Below are positions 9,307 to 20,583 of a DNA stretch of 64,000 nucleotides, in pieces. Position 1 is the stretch's first letter. Every line of letters starts with the position of its first letter. The translations under genes were made by a program, and so were the position numbers. The stretch lies in assembly GCA_030848705.1 (NCBI GenBank), contig CM061240.1, forward strand, positions 120,950,998 to 121,014,997, in the 5' to 3' direction. This DNA comes from Heracleum sosnowskyi. Its lineage: Eukaryota > Streptophyta > Magnoliopsida > Apiales > Apiaceae. Under the pieces are notes generated by a model. It ran no database searches. It was not told the DNA's origin and saw nothing but the letters and a program-made list of their open reading frames with translations.

Positions 9307-11142
9307 CTAAGCAGCCTTGTCCACGGCCTCTTCCTCATCCTCCTCTTCCTCCCCCAAGTGAGGGGCGCAATCATCAGCTCCAGCAGCCTGACCAGGAGGA
9401 GAAGTATGATCCAGGTCTAGGATCCTGTCATCCTCCTCCATATCCTCCTCTCCAGCCAAAGCCAACTCCATATGAGTAGGAAGGTGAGGGCTTGGAAAAT
9501 CAGAAATAGAGAGGGATCCAGGCATCCTCTCCAAAACAGCAGCAAGAGCGTCATCCCATCCCTTAGTGTACTGAACTGGGAAGAGGAGCCCGTCATGCTT
9601 ATCAATCAAGTCCCCGTACTCCTCAGAGTCAAGATACTCGTCGATAAAATCATCCTTGGCCTTCCTCAAAGACACCAGCTCAGCCTGGGAGTCAGCCAAC
9701 TCCTTCTCCTTCCTAGCCAAGGTGGCCCTCACAGAAGCCATTTCCTCCTGGGACTTCTCAAACTTGCCTTGGTTGGCCTCAGAAGATGAGCGCCAAGACT
9801 TGGCCTGAAAGAGAGCCCCTTGGTAGTTGGCATTCATCTGCAAGCGAGTTATAAGTTAAATGCTTAAACTTGAAATAAATCAAAGACTACAAAGAAAAGA
9901 AGGAGAGAAATACTTACAGCAGCCATAGCCTGGGATCCAGCATGCTCCACCCCCTCAATGGTGGAGTTAGAAACAAAATCCTTGTAGTCACAAGGAGTCA
10001 GAGAGTGATAAGACCACTCCACAGCATGTTTGGACACTCCTACCACAGTGTCCTTCTTCCTAAGACCCCAGTTGGGGCGCCAAACTGCACTCTTGCCCGA
10101 GGGAGGGCCTTCAGCATCCTCAGAAAGGTCCACATGTGGCCTTATGAAAGCTGGAACATTAGAAGCACGAGGGTCCTTCCCCCCTAAACGTGCCCTCTTC
10201 ATCCGGGCTGTTTCCCCGTCTTCAGGCTCGTTGGACTTATTGATAAAGGTCGCAACTGCAAAAGATACAAGGAAAGAAACAGTTGGTATAAGTCAATCTT
10301 AAATAAATAAAGAAAGATATGAGGTGAGAATTACCCTTATCAGAAACGTTGGAAAGTCCCAAGGACTTAAGCTGGAACTCGTCTAGGAGCACCCAAGCCA
10401 TGGTGGCATAGTTATCCTTTGTAAGTTCAGCATATGCATGGGCTTCCTCATCACTCAGGATAATATCACTAGGGCTACCATCCGAAACTCTACTAAAAGA
10501 ACTACGAAAAAGGGTGCCCCAATCCCCTCCTTCCCAAACTAAATACATAAATTCCTCTTTCCATTTTGGGTTATTATCCGGAATGGATTTGGGGTGAAAT
10601 ATGGGGGGAGTGGAAGGACGGTGGTTGATATAAACCCAACCCAAAGTAATGGCTGAACTATTCTTAAATTGAAAGATTTTCCTAAACAAGGCTACAGATA
10701 AAGGAAATTTGTTCTTCAAACAAAGAACAATGAAACACATAATTATTCTCCAGGCGTTTGGAGGAAGTTGGCAAGGGTTAATCCCCACATCAGCCAAAAG
10801 CCTGGGAATGAACTCATGCATGGGAAACCTAAGTCCTGCAACAATGGCATCCTTATATATGCAAAGTGCATCAGGACGCCAATGGCAAGAACGGTCCCCT
10901 GGGCCTGCTGGAACTAATCTGTAGGGGGACTTAACCCTATACATTTTGTTATAGTCCCTAATTAAGTCAATTTCATGGAACTTATTACTACAATCAAATG
11001 AATCTAAGTGTGATACATGAGGATATTCATCACTACGCTCTAAGATCATATCCTGAAGAGACATATGAGGGGAGCGAATGTTGATACCTCTCTTTGAAGC
11101 TTTGTTCATTCTTTGAAGTCGTTGGGCAGCCTTGTCAGACAT
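9307..11142 (-). CDS. Three-exon antisense gene inside the gypsy element, 558 aa
   Basis: The exons are complement(10335-11142), complement(9918-10255) and complement(9307-9837). Introns of 79 and 80 nt begin GTAATT and GTAAGT and end TTTTGCAG and GCTTGCAG. The joined length is 1677 nt, exactly 559 codons including a TAG stop, and both junctions keep the frame; such agreement is hard to get by chance. The N-terminal half, with GLRFPMHEFIPRLLADVG and PNAWRIIMCFIVL, resembles the domain called 'putative gypsy-type transposon' (Transposase_28) in Pfam. Exon 3 has a coiled coil (about 390-450 of the product) and an acidic tail. Comparable antisense genes are known in Tat-lineage elements such as maize Grande; their function is not established. 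The first ATG, at 11142, was taken as the start. Confidence 0.8.
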
Positions 11143-11420
11143 CTTCAAATCTTCAAATCTTCAAAGGAAATTTCCAGAAAAACTTCAAGGGAACCCAGAA
11201 ATCTTCGAATGAGGAAGATTAAAACCCAGAAATCTTCAAATGATGAAGATTAAAGCCCAGAAATCTTCAAGGGATGAAGATCAATCCCAGAAAAACAAGA
11301 ACACCACCGTAAAAAGCTCGCCGGGAATCGCCTTACCACGGAATAAAAACTGAGAGAAAACTAGAGAGAAATTTTGGAAAGTGAAAAGTGAGAAGTGAGA
11401 GTGAAATGAGAAATCTCACT

Positions 11421-11428
11421 CTCTTATA
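11421..11428 (-). promoter_or_regulatory. Candidate TATA box of the antisense gene
   Basis: Minus-strand TATAAGAG lies about 280 nt upstream of the antisense ATG. Transcription from about 11395 would give a 5' UTR of about 250 nt containing repeated AAATCTTCAA-type units (11150-11285). No other TATA-like sequence stands out between 11143 and 11690. Confidence 0.45.
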
Positions 11429-11689
11429 GTGAGAATGACTGGAAGATCAACCGGTTGAGGGATGGCAACCGTCTATAGCCAGTATGGCCCATAAATCCAT
11501 TTTTGGATTACAAAAGCAAAGGCCCAAGTAAAGTGAGTCTCAGGCAAAATCGAAGCCCAAGTCAAAAAGGCCCATTAAGGCCCAAGGCTGGAAAGAATTA
11601 AGTCCCAAAATTAAAATTGGACTATTTAAAAGCCCAAAAATAATAAAGCTTGGAATAAAACCAAGGCAAAAAATGAAAAAACCAAGGTC

Positions 11690-12470
11690 GAAAAGACTCT
11701 AATTCGAGATCGCACGACCCTGGTCGAAAGTATACAAGAAAACGAGGTCGTATCAAACGACCCCACTTCCAAATAAAATGAAACAATTAAAGGTTTTGAG
11801 GTCGAAAAGACCCTAAAATGAGGTCGTATGACCCTAGTCGAAAATACACACGAAACTGAGGTCGTGTCCATCGACTTCGCACCAAAAACAAGTCAAAAAA
11901 TTGGCAAAATGAGGTCGAAAAGACCCTGGGTCGAGATTGAACGAATGAGATCGAAAATATACTATTAATCGAGTTCGTATCACTCGATCTCATACTGAAA
12001 CGAGGTCGAGAATGGCCCAGAAATTAATTCTGGAATTCCTGGTCGAAAACACACGTAATTCCTGGTCGACCAATCGAGGTCGAAAATAGCCTTTGAATCC
12101 AGGTCGAGAGCCTCGACCTCGCAACCAATCGAGGTCGAAGGTATATTAGAGACGAGGTCGTCAAATGAGGTCGATAATAGCCTAGGAATTGAAATCAACA
12201 ATTCCAGGTCGAAGTTACACTGGCTTCCTGGTCGAAAACTTGAGGTCGAAAATGACTTGGAAATCCAGGTCGAGAACTTCGACCTCACAGCTGTTCCTGT
12301 TCGAAAAAATACTGAGTCGAGGTCGAGCAGGTGAGGTCGAAAAAGACCTAGAAATCCAGGTCGAGAGCTTCGACCTCACACCTGTTTGAGCTCGAATTCC
12401 TGGTCGAATTCCTGGTCGATTTTACACTGAATTCCTAGTCGAATTCCTGGTCGAAAATGACCTAAAAAAT
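11690..12470. repeat. Array of GGTCGA motifs in the gypsy 3' region
   Basis: Roughly 40-50 copies of GGTCGA or its complement TCGACC occur in about 780 bp, often as GAGGTCGAAAA or CCTGGTCGA, at irregular 10-40 bp spacing. The motif is rare elsewhere in the element (one copy in each LTR). ORFs across this region are by-products of the repeat. It lies directly upstream of the antisense gene promoter and just before the polypurine tract. Confidence 0.8.
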
Positions 12471-12530
12471 GGAAAATTTTGGGAAAAACACGCTGTAACT
12501 TCTACGAAAACCCCAAGGATATTTTCCCAG

Positions 12531-12545
12531 AAGTTGGGGGGCAAA
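12531..12545 (+). other. Polypurine tract of the gypsy element
   Basis: AAGTTGGGGGGCAAA immediately precedes the 3' LTR, the normal place for plus-strand priming. Confidence 0.75.
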
Positions 12546-13049
12546 TGATATGGTCAGAAAAGTAATTATAGAAATATAATTGACTGGTCAAACAAAAGGT
12601 CGATATTTAAGGCCCGACACCCTAATTATTCATTAATTTCGTAATTAATGAGTAGGGAAAATATACAGCTCATGAAAAGAGCTTTGATTATGGAAAATTA
12701 GTCAAAGAAGGATCTGGAATCCCAATTAAAGGCAATCAATGAGTCATAACCTTTATCAACAAGGAAACGAATTCTTCAGCAAGAAATACAATCCTTATCA
12801 GTTATCAATAAGAAGACTTATCCGTTAAGTCTCCTAAACATACCATAAATACTAGGCTCCAGACGCCTATATAAGGTCCCTGATCCTACAATCAGAACTA
12901 CGTCTTGGCTTGATTCTCAATAGCAATTTGAGATACGTAGGCATCTTGTGAGGACCAATTTAGTCCGGAAACACGAGTGCAGCCATTAAAGCTCGAAAGC
13001 TCATTAATCCTAGCAATTAATATACAAGTACGTTTTTTAATCCACAACA
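12546..13049 (+). repeat. 3' LTR of the gypsy element
   Basis: It runs TGATATGG...ACAACA, is the same length as the 5' LTR and is followed by TSD GATTA (13050-13054). Confidence 0.95.
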
Positions 13050-13054
13050 GATTA

Positions 13055-14266
13055 GATTTCGTAATATTCAACTAATATCTATATGATAAAAGGCACATGA
13101 TTATTTTTATCGATGTAAGAATAATTATACAATATTAATGACTTATGCATATATATAATTCACAAACAACTATTTTCCGGTTCCATCTTTTTTTCCCTTC
13201 ATATAGAGTGGGTCCATGTTATAATGACATAAGTAAATGTTTCAACTCAATCATCATAAATAATTAAAATCCTAAATTTTAAAAATTCATAAATAACTCA
13301 AATTGAATTATCTTATATATATTTCTCAAAATTCATGTATTTTGCTCAGTTATATAATTTTATAAATATATGGTACAAATTAATGAATTCTGAATCAACT
13401 ACAATCTATACTAAACTATAATAAACAAAATGGGGTATAATTTATCATTTGGTTCACGACTCGTATTGGTTATCTTTTTCAATCACAATCGATATTGATA
13501 GGTCTTTGAAGTCAAATTGATTGAAACATCTAGATGTATTACTAAAAGTTATGTTACATAGAAGTTTAAAGTTCGAATCTCATCAACAACATATTAAAAT
13601 AAACATTTATTACAAATATGTTAAAATTAACATTTAGTCTGAGCGACTGATCCGGCAGAACAACTCAAAAATTAAAAACATAAATAAAGGTCAAATAAAA
13701 TAAAATATAAATATATCATAAATATAAATAAAATAAATATATAAAATATATAAATATAATATAAATATAAATATATCATAAATATATCATAAAATATAAT
13801 ATAATATAAATATTCTATAAATATAATATAATATAAAGGTCAAATTTATATTTCATAAATAAAGGTAAAATACGTGAACCACTCGTTACTATATTTAATT
13901 TGATTATAATAATTTAAATAAAAAAGTAAAATAATACAAAAATAACTCGTGCTTTGCATGTGTTATAAACAAATATATACTGATAAATATATCATTTTTA
14001 AGACTATTTTTTTTAAAAAAAGTAATGTAAATGTGATAACTTTATAAATGTCCAGGGATTATTCATCTATTTAAAAGTGAAAAATGACCATGATTTTGAC
14101 CTGAAGACTTATACGAGGTTATACTGTTTTTTCAATACAAATATTGAATGTCATTTTTGTAATAATAAACTCAAACTTTTCATATACAAAAAATAAACTT
14201 TACTTGTATTTTATCGTGTATTAGCTTCCGTGTTGTAGTTCGACGATGTTATCAAAGCCCACAAAC
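13055..14266. other. AT-rich intergenic DNA, no gene seen
   Basis: This is probably the rest of the DNA into which the gypsy element inserted. 13680-13860 is low-complexity ATAAATATA-type sequence. A weak hairpin (CGTGC, TTT, GCATG near 13948) resembles a decayed Helitron 3' hairpin but has no CTRR end. No ORF or RNA gene is supported. Confidence 0.6.
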
Positions 14267-14806
14267 CTTATTTAGAATTTCATTTATCAAAATGATTTTA
14301 TGATATTACGCATCCAATTAATATATTATATAAAATTCTATTATTATTAAAAACTTATACTTTTTTTTAACATCATTCAATAATTTTTTACATATAATTT
14401 GAATTTTTATTGTTAAAAGTTATAGTCTAACTGGTCGTCATTAATAATTAGACAATTTTATGATTCTTATGATCGAGAAAAATCATATCTTATTTTCATC
14501 TATTGCATATTAATCATGTTGATTTTTTTATTTAAAACATAGATCCTGTTTTTGAGTTATCGTCTTTTTGGAATCAATTCAATTGTATCTTCTACATTTT
14601 CAAATATTTATTTTTTTAGTCGAATTATACATTTAAACCCCTCAAAGTCTAAATGTTTGATCAATAAAATATTTCTAATTTAACTCAAATATTTGATATT
14701 TTCTATACTTAAAAATTATGATATATAGTTCATATTTGACGTAGTTATATATTATGTATGATTTTATAGATAGAATTTATATATTTTTATTTAAATAGTA
14801 TAATAC

Positions 14807-14809
<3 letters not shown>

Positions 14810-14849
<40 letters not shown>
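14810..14849. repeat. (TA)n microsatellite, 40 bp
   Basis: Uninterrupted alternating TA dinucleotides. Confidence 0.95.
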
Positions 14850-14851
<2 letters not shown>

Positions 14852-15693
14852 AAGAGAAAAATGAAAATGAAAATATTTTTTTATCCTGAATAATTTACAT
14901 TCATGTGTAACATGTGAAATTATATCATATAAATTTTATTTTCCATACTCATCATTTATCATGACAAAAAGAGTGTAAAGATTTTATTTTTTACATTTAT
15001 CATTTATAATGAAAGAAAACTTTTTTTGTAATTATATACTCCGTAATATTCTACATTTTAAATCATCACCCCGATTTTTGACTCGGACATCAACCGGAGA
15101 TTAAAATGGTGGAAAAAGTGAAAAAATTGACGAAAAAATGAGTAAATTAGAGATATACCGAAGTTAATAAAGAATGACATGTAATATTAGAAAATATCAA
15201 CAAATGAAGTGTTCATTTTGAAAAGAAATTTGCTAAGAAATGAATGTGACGAACAAAGTGTATAAGCATTAGCATTGCATAATTTTGATGCTAATTTCCT
15301 TAATTTTAAATTATAGACTTAACAAATAATGAGATACATAACATATACAATAATTCTTATATTAGATCAAGTTCATTACTATATTTTATGTATAATTAAT
15401 TAATTCTAATAATGTAAAATAGTGATATATAATATGATATAAAAATATGAATTATCAACAACATAACTAAAGTATATTTAATCAAAAATATACAACTATA
15501 ATAAAAGTTTATAACGACGATTGATCATTTACCTACATATAGATATATATAATAACGTAAATAAAAAATACAGATTTATATAAATAATATGGACCAATAT
15601 TTCCTTTACTCAAAGGTTCAAAATAAAAAAGGAATAGAGAATTAGAGGAGATGATGTGACTTATCTAATAAAATCTTTAAAGTTAACTCAAGA

Positions 15694-15828
15694 AGCAACA
15701 TAGCATAGTGGTTATGCTTTGGACTTCTTAGAAGGAGGTTGGAGGTTCGATTCTCTATGTTAACAAATATTGACATATTTTTGCATAATAATATAAAAGT
15801 GGTATTTTTGTTATTTTTCAAAAAATAG
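15694..15828 (+). mobile_element. tRNA-related SINE-like sequence, copy 3
   Basis: A box TAGCATAGTGG (15701-15711) and B box GTTCGATTC (15745-15753) are both perfect consensus matches, 44 bp apart as in a tRNA gene. The copy ends with TTATTTTTC plus an A run, as in copies 1 and 2. It is the best preserved of the three. Confidence 0.55.
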
Positions 15829-15901
15829 GGGCAAAATCGTAACTTCACAAGCATTAAAATGGCAAACTTTGCCCTTGTGTTGGCCTATTATATATAGTAA
15901 T

Positions 15902-16213
15902 AGATAGATAGATAGATGACAATGATCAACAGAGAAGATGATAGCTGCTACGCTGTGTTGGGTTGCAGCAATATCACTCCCAGTATAAAACAGCACAGAT
16001 CAATCCACCCACAGAAATGACAATGATCAACAGCGACCTGCACCTCACTTCGCCCAAGAACTATGTATTATGTATGTGTTGAGAGAGAACAGAGAAGATG
16101 AAAGCTGCTAGGGTTTTCAGAGTTACGTATATCTTCTCTTGTTAAATGTTATATTTTGTATATATCTAATACAAAAATAAAACGTAACATATCAAATATT
16201 GTAACTGAAGATA
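15902..16213. other. Low-copy-looking spacer with GATA microsatellite
   Basis: A short (TAGA)n run at about 15900-15917 is followed by GC-richer DNA in which GACAATGATCAACAG (near 15919 and 16018) and GAGAAGATGA plus AGCTGCTA (near 15937 and 16092) each occur twice. AGCTGCTAGGGTTTTC resembles a plant 5' leader, but no convincing ORF follows. Confidence 0.4.
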
Positions 16214-17057
16214 CTAGCTCATAACCCGTGTGAAGCATGGATCAGGAATAAAAATTAAATTACTAAAAAAGTAATTTAAAATATTGAGAATAAAAAGAAT
16301 TTATAAGTTTTACTTAAATATGTACTTGCAGAGAATTTTACATGAAATTAATATGAAAGTCTATAATAAATAAATATTATTTAATTATGTCGATAGAAAT
16401 AATCAAATATTTGGTAAAATCAAAGAATTGAAATTGAATAAATAACTAACTTATATAATTATGCAATTGCAGCGAATCGGACATGAGTTTGGAATGAAAC
16501 AAATTAATTTAGATATATCGTACTAACCAAAATTTGGCTTTGTACTATTGTTTTGCAACGAAAAAGAGTTTTCCTTATCAATAAAGTCCCCGATCCCCCC
16601 GATTAATTTTATTATACTTCTTTCCATTCCCGTCATCAATCCCCGAGTTGTTTTTATTCTTCTCTCTGTTCGTGTCCTCAACGCAAATAATTTCTTAAAT
16701 TCTCGTCCCGAATGGGGTGGAGAACATAGCAAGATCGACGGGACGGATAAAATACCCATATGTAGTTGTTAGAAGTACGAGAGATACCCAAATTTGGCTT
16801 TGTACTATTGTGTTCCAATGAAAAAGAGTTTTCATTATCAATCAAGTCCCTAATCCCGAATTATTTTTATGTACTTTTCTCCGTTCCCGACACCAATCCC
16901 CGAGTTGTTTTTATACTTCTCTTCTCTCTGTTCCTATGTCCTGAACACGAATAATGTCTCAAATTCCCGTCCCGAATGGGGCGTGAGAACAGAGTAAGAT
17001 CGACGGGACGAATAAAAAACTCATCTGTAATTGTTAGAAGTAGGAGAGATAAGAATT
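16214..17057 (-). mobile_element. Helitron-like element or fragment, minus orientation
   Basis: On the minus strand an imperfect hairpin (plus 16226-16240, one G:T pair) is followed by CTAG (16217-16214) and T, a Helitron-like 3' end. The right limit is set where similarity to 62880-62969 stops (AGATAAGAATT at 17057). The inner part holds a 260-bp tandem duplication. No RepHel coding was seen. Confidence 0.45.
16528..17057. repeat. 260-bp tandem duplication
   Basis: AATTTGGCTTTGTACTATTG begins each unit (16531 and 16791). Both contain ACGAAAAAGAGTTTTC-like text, CCCGAATGGGG and AAGATCGACGGGACG. The two units are clearly diverged. A third partial copy of the unit end is at 62880-62969. Confidence 0.8.
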
Positions 17058-17119
17058 GTACTGATCGAAAGTAACTTATAAAATAATAGGTAATATAAAA
17101 AATCTTTTGATCTCAATCA

Positions 17120-17883
17120 AATTATATGTGTACGGCGGTATACATATATAACATATCAACCTATGAGAACATTAAGTTGGATATCTGATTTTGATTTTAT
17201 AATAAATCTTATTTATATTAATTTAGAATTATGTTAATTATATTAATATATTAATTATATGTTTACCGCTGTATATGACATACTACATTATTAAGAGTGA
17301 GTTTTTGATTTTAATAAAGTAATAAAAATTGACTTTTAATAATAATAAATCATATTATATTAATTTAGAATTATGTTAATTATATTAAGATTATTAAGAT
17401 AATAAATATATGTATACTGTGGTATACATGACATACCATACCAATAACAGATGTTCTGTTTTTAATAAAGAGTAAGTATAAGTTTTTAATTTAATAATAA
17501 ATCTTATTATATTTATTTAGAATTATATTAATAATATTAAGATAATTAAGATAAAAATAATATGTATACCGCGGTATACATGACATACCATTTACCATTT
17601 AGAGGGGCTTTCTGTTTTTAATAAAGAGTATAGTTAATTATATTAAGATTATTAAGATAATAAATATATGTATACTGTGGTATACATGACATACCATACC
17701 AATAACAGATGTTCTGTTTTTAATAAAGAGTAAGTATAAATTTTTAATTTAATAATAAATCTTATTATATTTATTTAGAATTATATTAATAATATTAAGA
17801 TAATTAAGATAAAAATAATATGTATACCTTGGTATACATGACATACCATTTAGAGGGGCTTTCTGCTTTTAATAAAGAGTATA
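17120..17883. repeat. Tandem array carrying a GTATAC palindrome
   Basis: Six copies of a palindromic core related to ATGTATACCGCGGTATACAT occur near 17128, 17259, 17407, 17562, 17667 and 17819, separated by AT-rich text and TTTTTAATAAAGAGTA. The copy at 17563-17582 is a perfect 20-bp palindrome. Copies 3+4 (17382-17593) and 5+6 (17642-17853) are a 260-bp higher-order duplication. Copia A inserted at the end of this array (TSD GTATA). Confidence 0.8.
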
Positions 17884-18374
17884 TGTTAGGCCGATTACAC
17901 AATATATAATCAAGTATACGTATAATAATAACAATAAGAACACTGTTTATGAACAATAAACTGTATGGAATTAATAACTCCTCTCTCAGTGATGTAAAAT
18001 ATCACAGAGAGCTGCTAGGTTACAAGAATGATAATTCACGTATTCGCATCCCTTTTAGGGTTAACCTATCTGTGTTTATATAGTACACAGCTACATACAA
18101 TTCTAATTGATATTCCTATAAATTAGCTATACAATTAATATCAATTAAGAATTGCTTCCGTCTTCTGTTCCGTTTCCTTAGCTATCTCGATATCTCTTTG
18201 CTTCTTTCAATCTTCAAAGAATATCGCTTCTAGAATCTTCATTGACTTCACCGACAGCTAAGCAAACTCTGACCATCAGACTTTAACAAACTCTGACTGG
18301 TCCTCCAGCTAAACTCTGATAGTTTCCTGGTACTTTAAACACTGATAGACAAACATCAGCAATTATATCTAACA
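17884..18374 (-). repeat. 3' LTR of copia A
   Basis: On the minus strand it runs TGTTAGATATAATTGC...CGGCCTAACA. A TATA box, TATATAAA on the minus strand (plus 18075-18082), is present. The PPT GGGGGAGA on the minus strand lies at plus 18376-18383. Confidence 0.93.
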
Positions 18375-18518
18375 ATCTCCCCCAACTTGTTCATACTAAA
18401 ATTTACAAGTTAACAGATAATTGATGATGTCAAAACATGTTACAAATGCAGTGTTTATAAAATCACAGAGTTTATATTTAACTTAAAACAGAAAACTTTA
18501 AAAACTTACAGACTCCAT

Positions 18519-20578
18519 TTACTTAATTTCTTCAATATCATGTACAGTCCTGATGTAGTCCATAAGCAGTCTTCTCTCAGCTCTCTCTAGCTCATCTACC
18601 ATTATCTTCTTTAGCTCTTTCAACTCTGGATCACTCTCCCCAGTTTGGTAAATAGCAGCACTTAGAGCATAGATGCTGTTCTTCCTCATATCATTTCCTA
18701 GCTTTATTATGAAGGATTTATCTGATTCCAGATTAAATTCCAAAACTTTTATACCAAGATCTGTTCTGAATCTTGCACTGTTCCTTTGCATCTCAACAAG
18801 ATTTCCATTGTAATCTCTGTACTTCGGTATATAAGAACCAACAGACTTTAAGCCACAAAGAATTCTAGCTTTCACCATCCTGCTTCTTAACACCTCAGCT
18901 GCTTGATGAGTTCTTTGATTTTTGATCTTCAGTATATACAGTACATACTCCAGCTCTTCCTTCAGCTTTAATACAATATCAGCTTCACCAACTCTGTATA
19001 CTCTGCCATCAGCTTTGAAGTATAACATAAAATCCTTCTTCAATCCTCTATGGTGTATTAACTGAACCGACTCTAAAGCATCAAGATTTTTTTGAGTCAC
19101 ACCAACACCTGGTTCAGCTAATGAAGTTTGATCCACATGACTATTATTCACTCTCTTTTCTCTATGAGATCCCAGTCCAGATTTATCTCTTGATTCCTTT
19201 CCCATGATAGTTCTGCTTTGGAGAATATTCACATTTGCTGGAATCAGATAATGCTGAACAATGATTGGTTTAGCAAAAGTCCTTTGGAGTTGTGAAGATA
19301 GCTGAGTCTATACAACTTGAGTAGAATCAGAGGTTGTCACAGCTTTCAATGTTTGAACAACTTGAGCATTGTTAGAGGTTGTTTGAGCTTTCAATGTTTG
19401 AACAACTTGAGCATTGTCAGAGGTTGTTTGAGCTTTCTTCATTAACTGATGTTCTTCCACAAACTTTCCTTTGCCTTTATCAAGCTTAGTTTCTACAGCT
19501 CTCTTTGCTTGTTGTAAACTCTGTTGAGAGTCTACATTTTCTTTAATGATAATTCCTTTTTCTTTAGGCCTTGAAACCTTCACATTTTTCTTCACCTTCC
19601 CAGTCTTTAGATTCTTTTCATGCTCTTCAGCTAGCATCAATTCTTCAGCTAGCATCAATTCTTCAGCTTGAATATCTTCTATGGTTGCATTAGCACCATG
19701 TTCTTCTTGAAACAGCTGAGTTGCAATCTCTTCATCAGTATTTGGTTGAGAAGTCAACAATAAGCTTTTAGCCCTTGAAGAATATTGAGCACCAGTGTTT
19801 ATTTTCTCAGAGTTTTCTCTAGCAGAGTTTGACCTAAGTCTCCCTTGCTCTTGAATTGATTTGGATTGTAACTCTTTTCCTTTTGCACCACCATCAGTAG
19901 AATCATCCTGTCTACTCAGAGTTTGAGACTTTTTGCATTTTTCTTTAAGTACTCTCTCCCCCTTTTTGACATCATCTGGAATCAATACTGAGGTGAGCAA
20001 CTCAAGTGAAGTAGCAATAGAATCAAGTTTTTCAGACATAACAGTCTGATTTTCTTCAACCTTGCAGAGTCTATTCTTGAGAACCTCTTGATCTTTAACC
20101 AAGGTAAGCCGCATAGATTTGTCTTGTTTCAGAGACATATCTCTAGCAACCACATCATTCCTCAACCCAGTAACAGACTTTTGAGTTTCATCAAAACGAT
20201 TGTGAAGAGACTTGACTTGAACAATTGTTGCTTTGATATGAGTAAGAAGCTCTGGATTTGTAATTGAATCAGTAGATTTTGTCACAAAATCAGCAGCCCT
20301 TTGATCAGTAAATATACAATCCTTGCTTGACCACTTGGAAAAGTACATATTCTGAAAGTGAAGTTCAGTGTTATGCTGAGTTTCCTTTGGATTTGGTTGA
20401 GCAGAAAGTCTTTGAAAAGATGAATCAGCTTGATCATCAGACTTTGCAGAAGACTCGGCACTTGAAGAATGTGGAATATTTTCAGCAAATGTTTCTTGAG
20501 CACCTTCATGTGCGAGATTCTCAGAGTTTATATGCTCTTGAACATTTTCTTCGTGTACATCCTCAACAACAGGCTCTG
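18519..20578 (-). pseudogene. Accessory ORF of copia A, C-terminal part, one stop
   Basis: This is the continuation, past inserted element E, of the ORF that starts at 33822. The frame agrees exactly across the E target duplication. Together the two pieces make about 1168 codons, against 1185 aa for the intact homologue in C. It holds an acidic stretch, a coiled-coil section (starting near 20348 with MYFSKWSS), a Lys-rich region with three near-identical TTSDNAQVVQTLK units, and the conserved C-terminal domain (18519-19232). An in-frame TAG at 19308-19310 corresponds to a Gln codon. Function unknown; no membrane segment is visible. Confidence 0.85.
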
Positions 20579-20583
20579 CAGTA

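Larger units (their letters stand above)
2765..13049 (+). mobile_element. Full-length Ty3/gypsy LTR retrotransposon, Tat/Retand-like
   Basis: The element has 504-bp LTRs (2765-3268 and 12546-13049) flanked by a perfect 5-bp target duplication GATTA (2760-2764 and 13050-13054). By eye the LTRs differ at one base, so insertion is very recent. It contains a PBS, one uninterrupted gag-pol ORF, a 3' region with a spliced antisense gene and a GGTCGA motif array, and a purine-rich tract before the 3' LTR. Two RNase H domains (the usual one plus an archaeal-type copy before integrase) and an antisense gene after integrase are features of the Tat lineage, which includes Grande and Retand. It looks autonomous. 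Confidence 0.95.
14267..15901. repeat. Interspersed repeat X, copy 2 (uninterrupted)
   Basis: This copy is homologous to 1-629 plus 1642-2407 in the same orientation, without the Helitron and without the 357-bp duplication. It ends at TATATAGTAA, the point where copy 1 is cut by a Helitron terminus. It contains a (TA)n microsatellite and SINE copy 3. No coding capacity was seen. Confidence 0.7.

Noticed and set aside
11626..12389. ORFs across the GGTCGA array
   Set aside because: The periodic motif keeps several frames open and yields repetitive FRP/STS peptides with no domain.
13940..13970. A further Helitron 3' hairpin
   Set aside because: The stem is weak and no CTRR end follows at the right distance on either strand.
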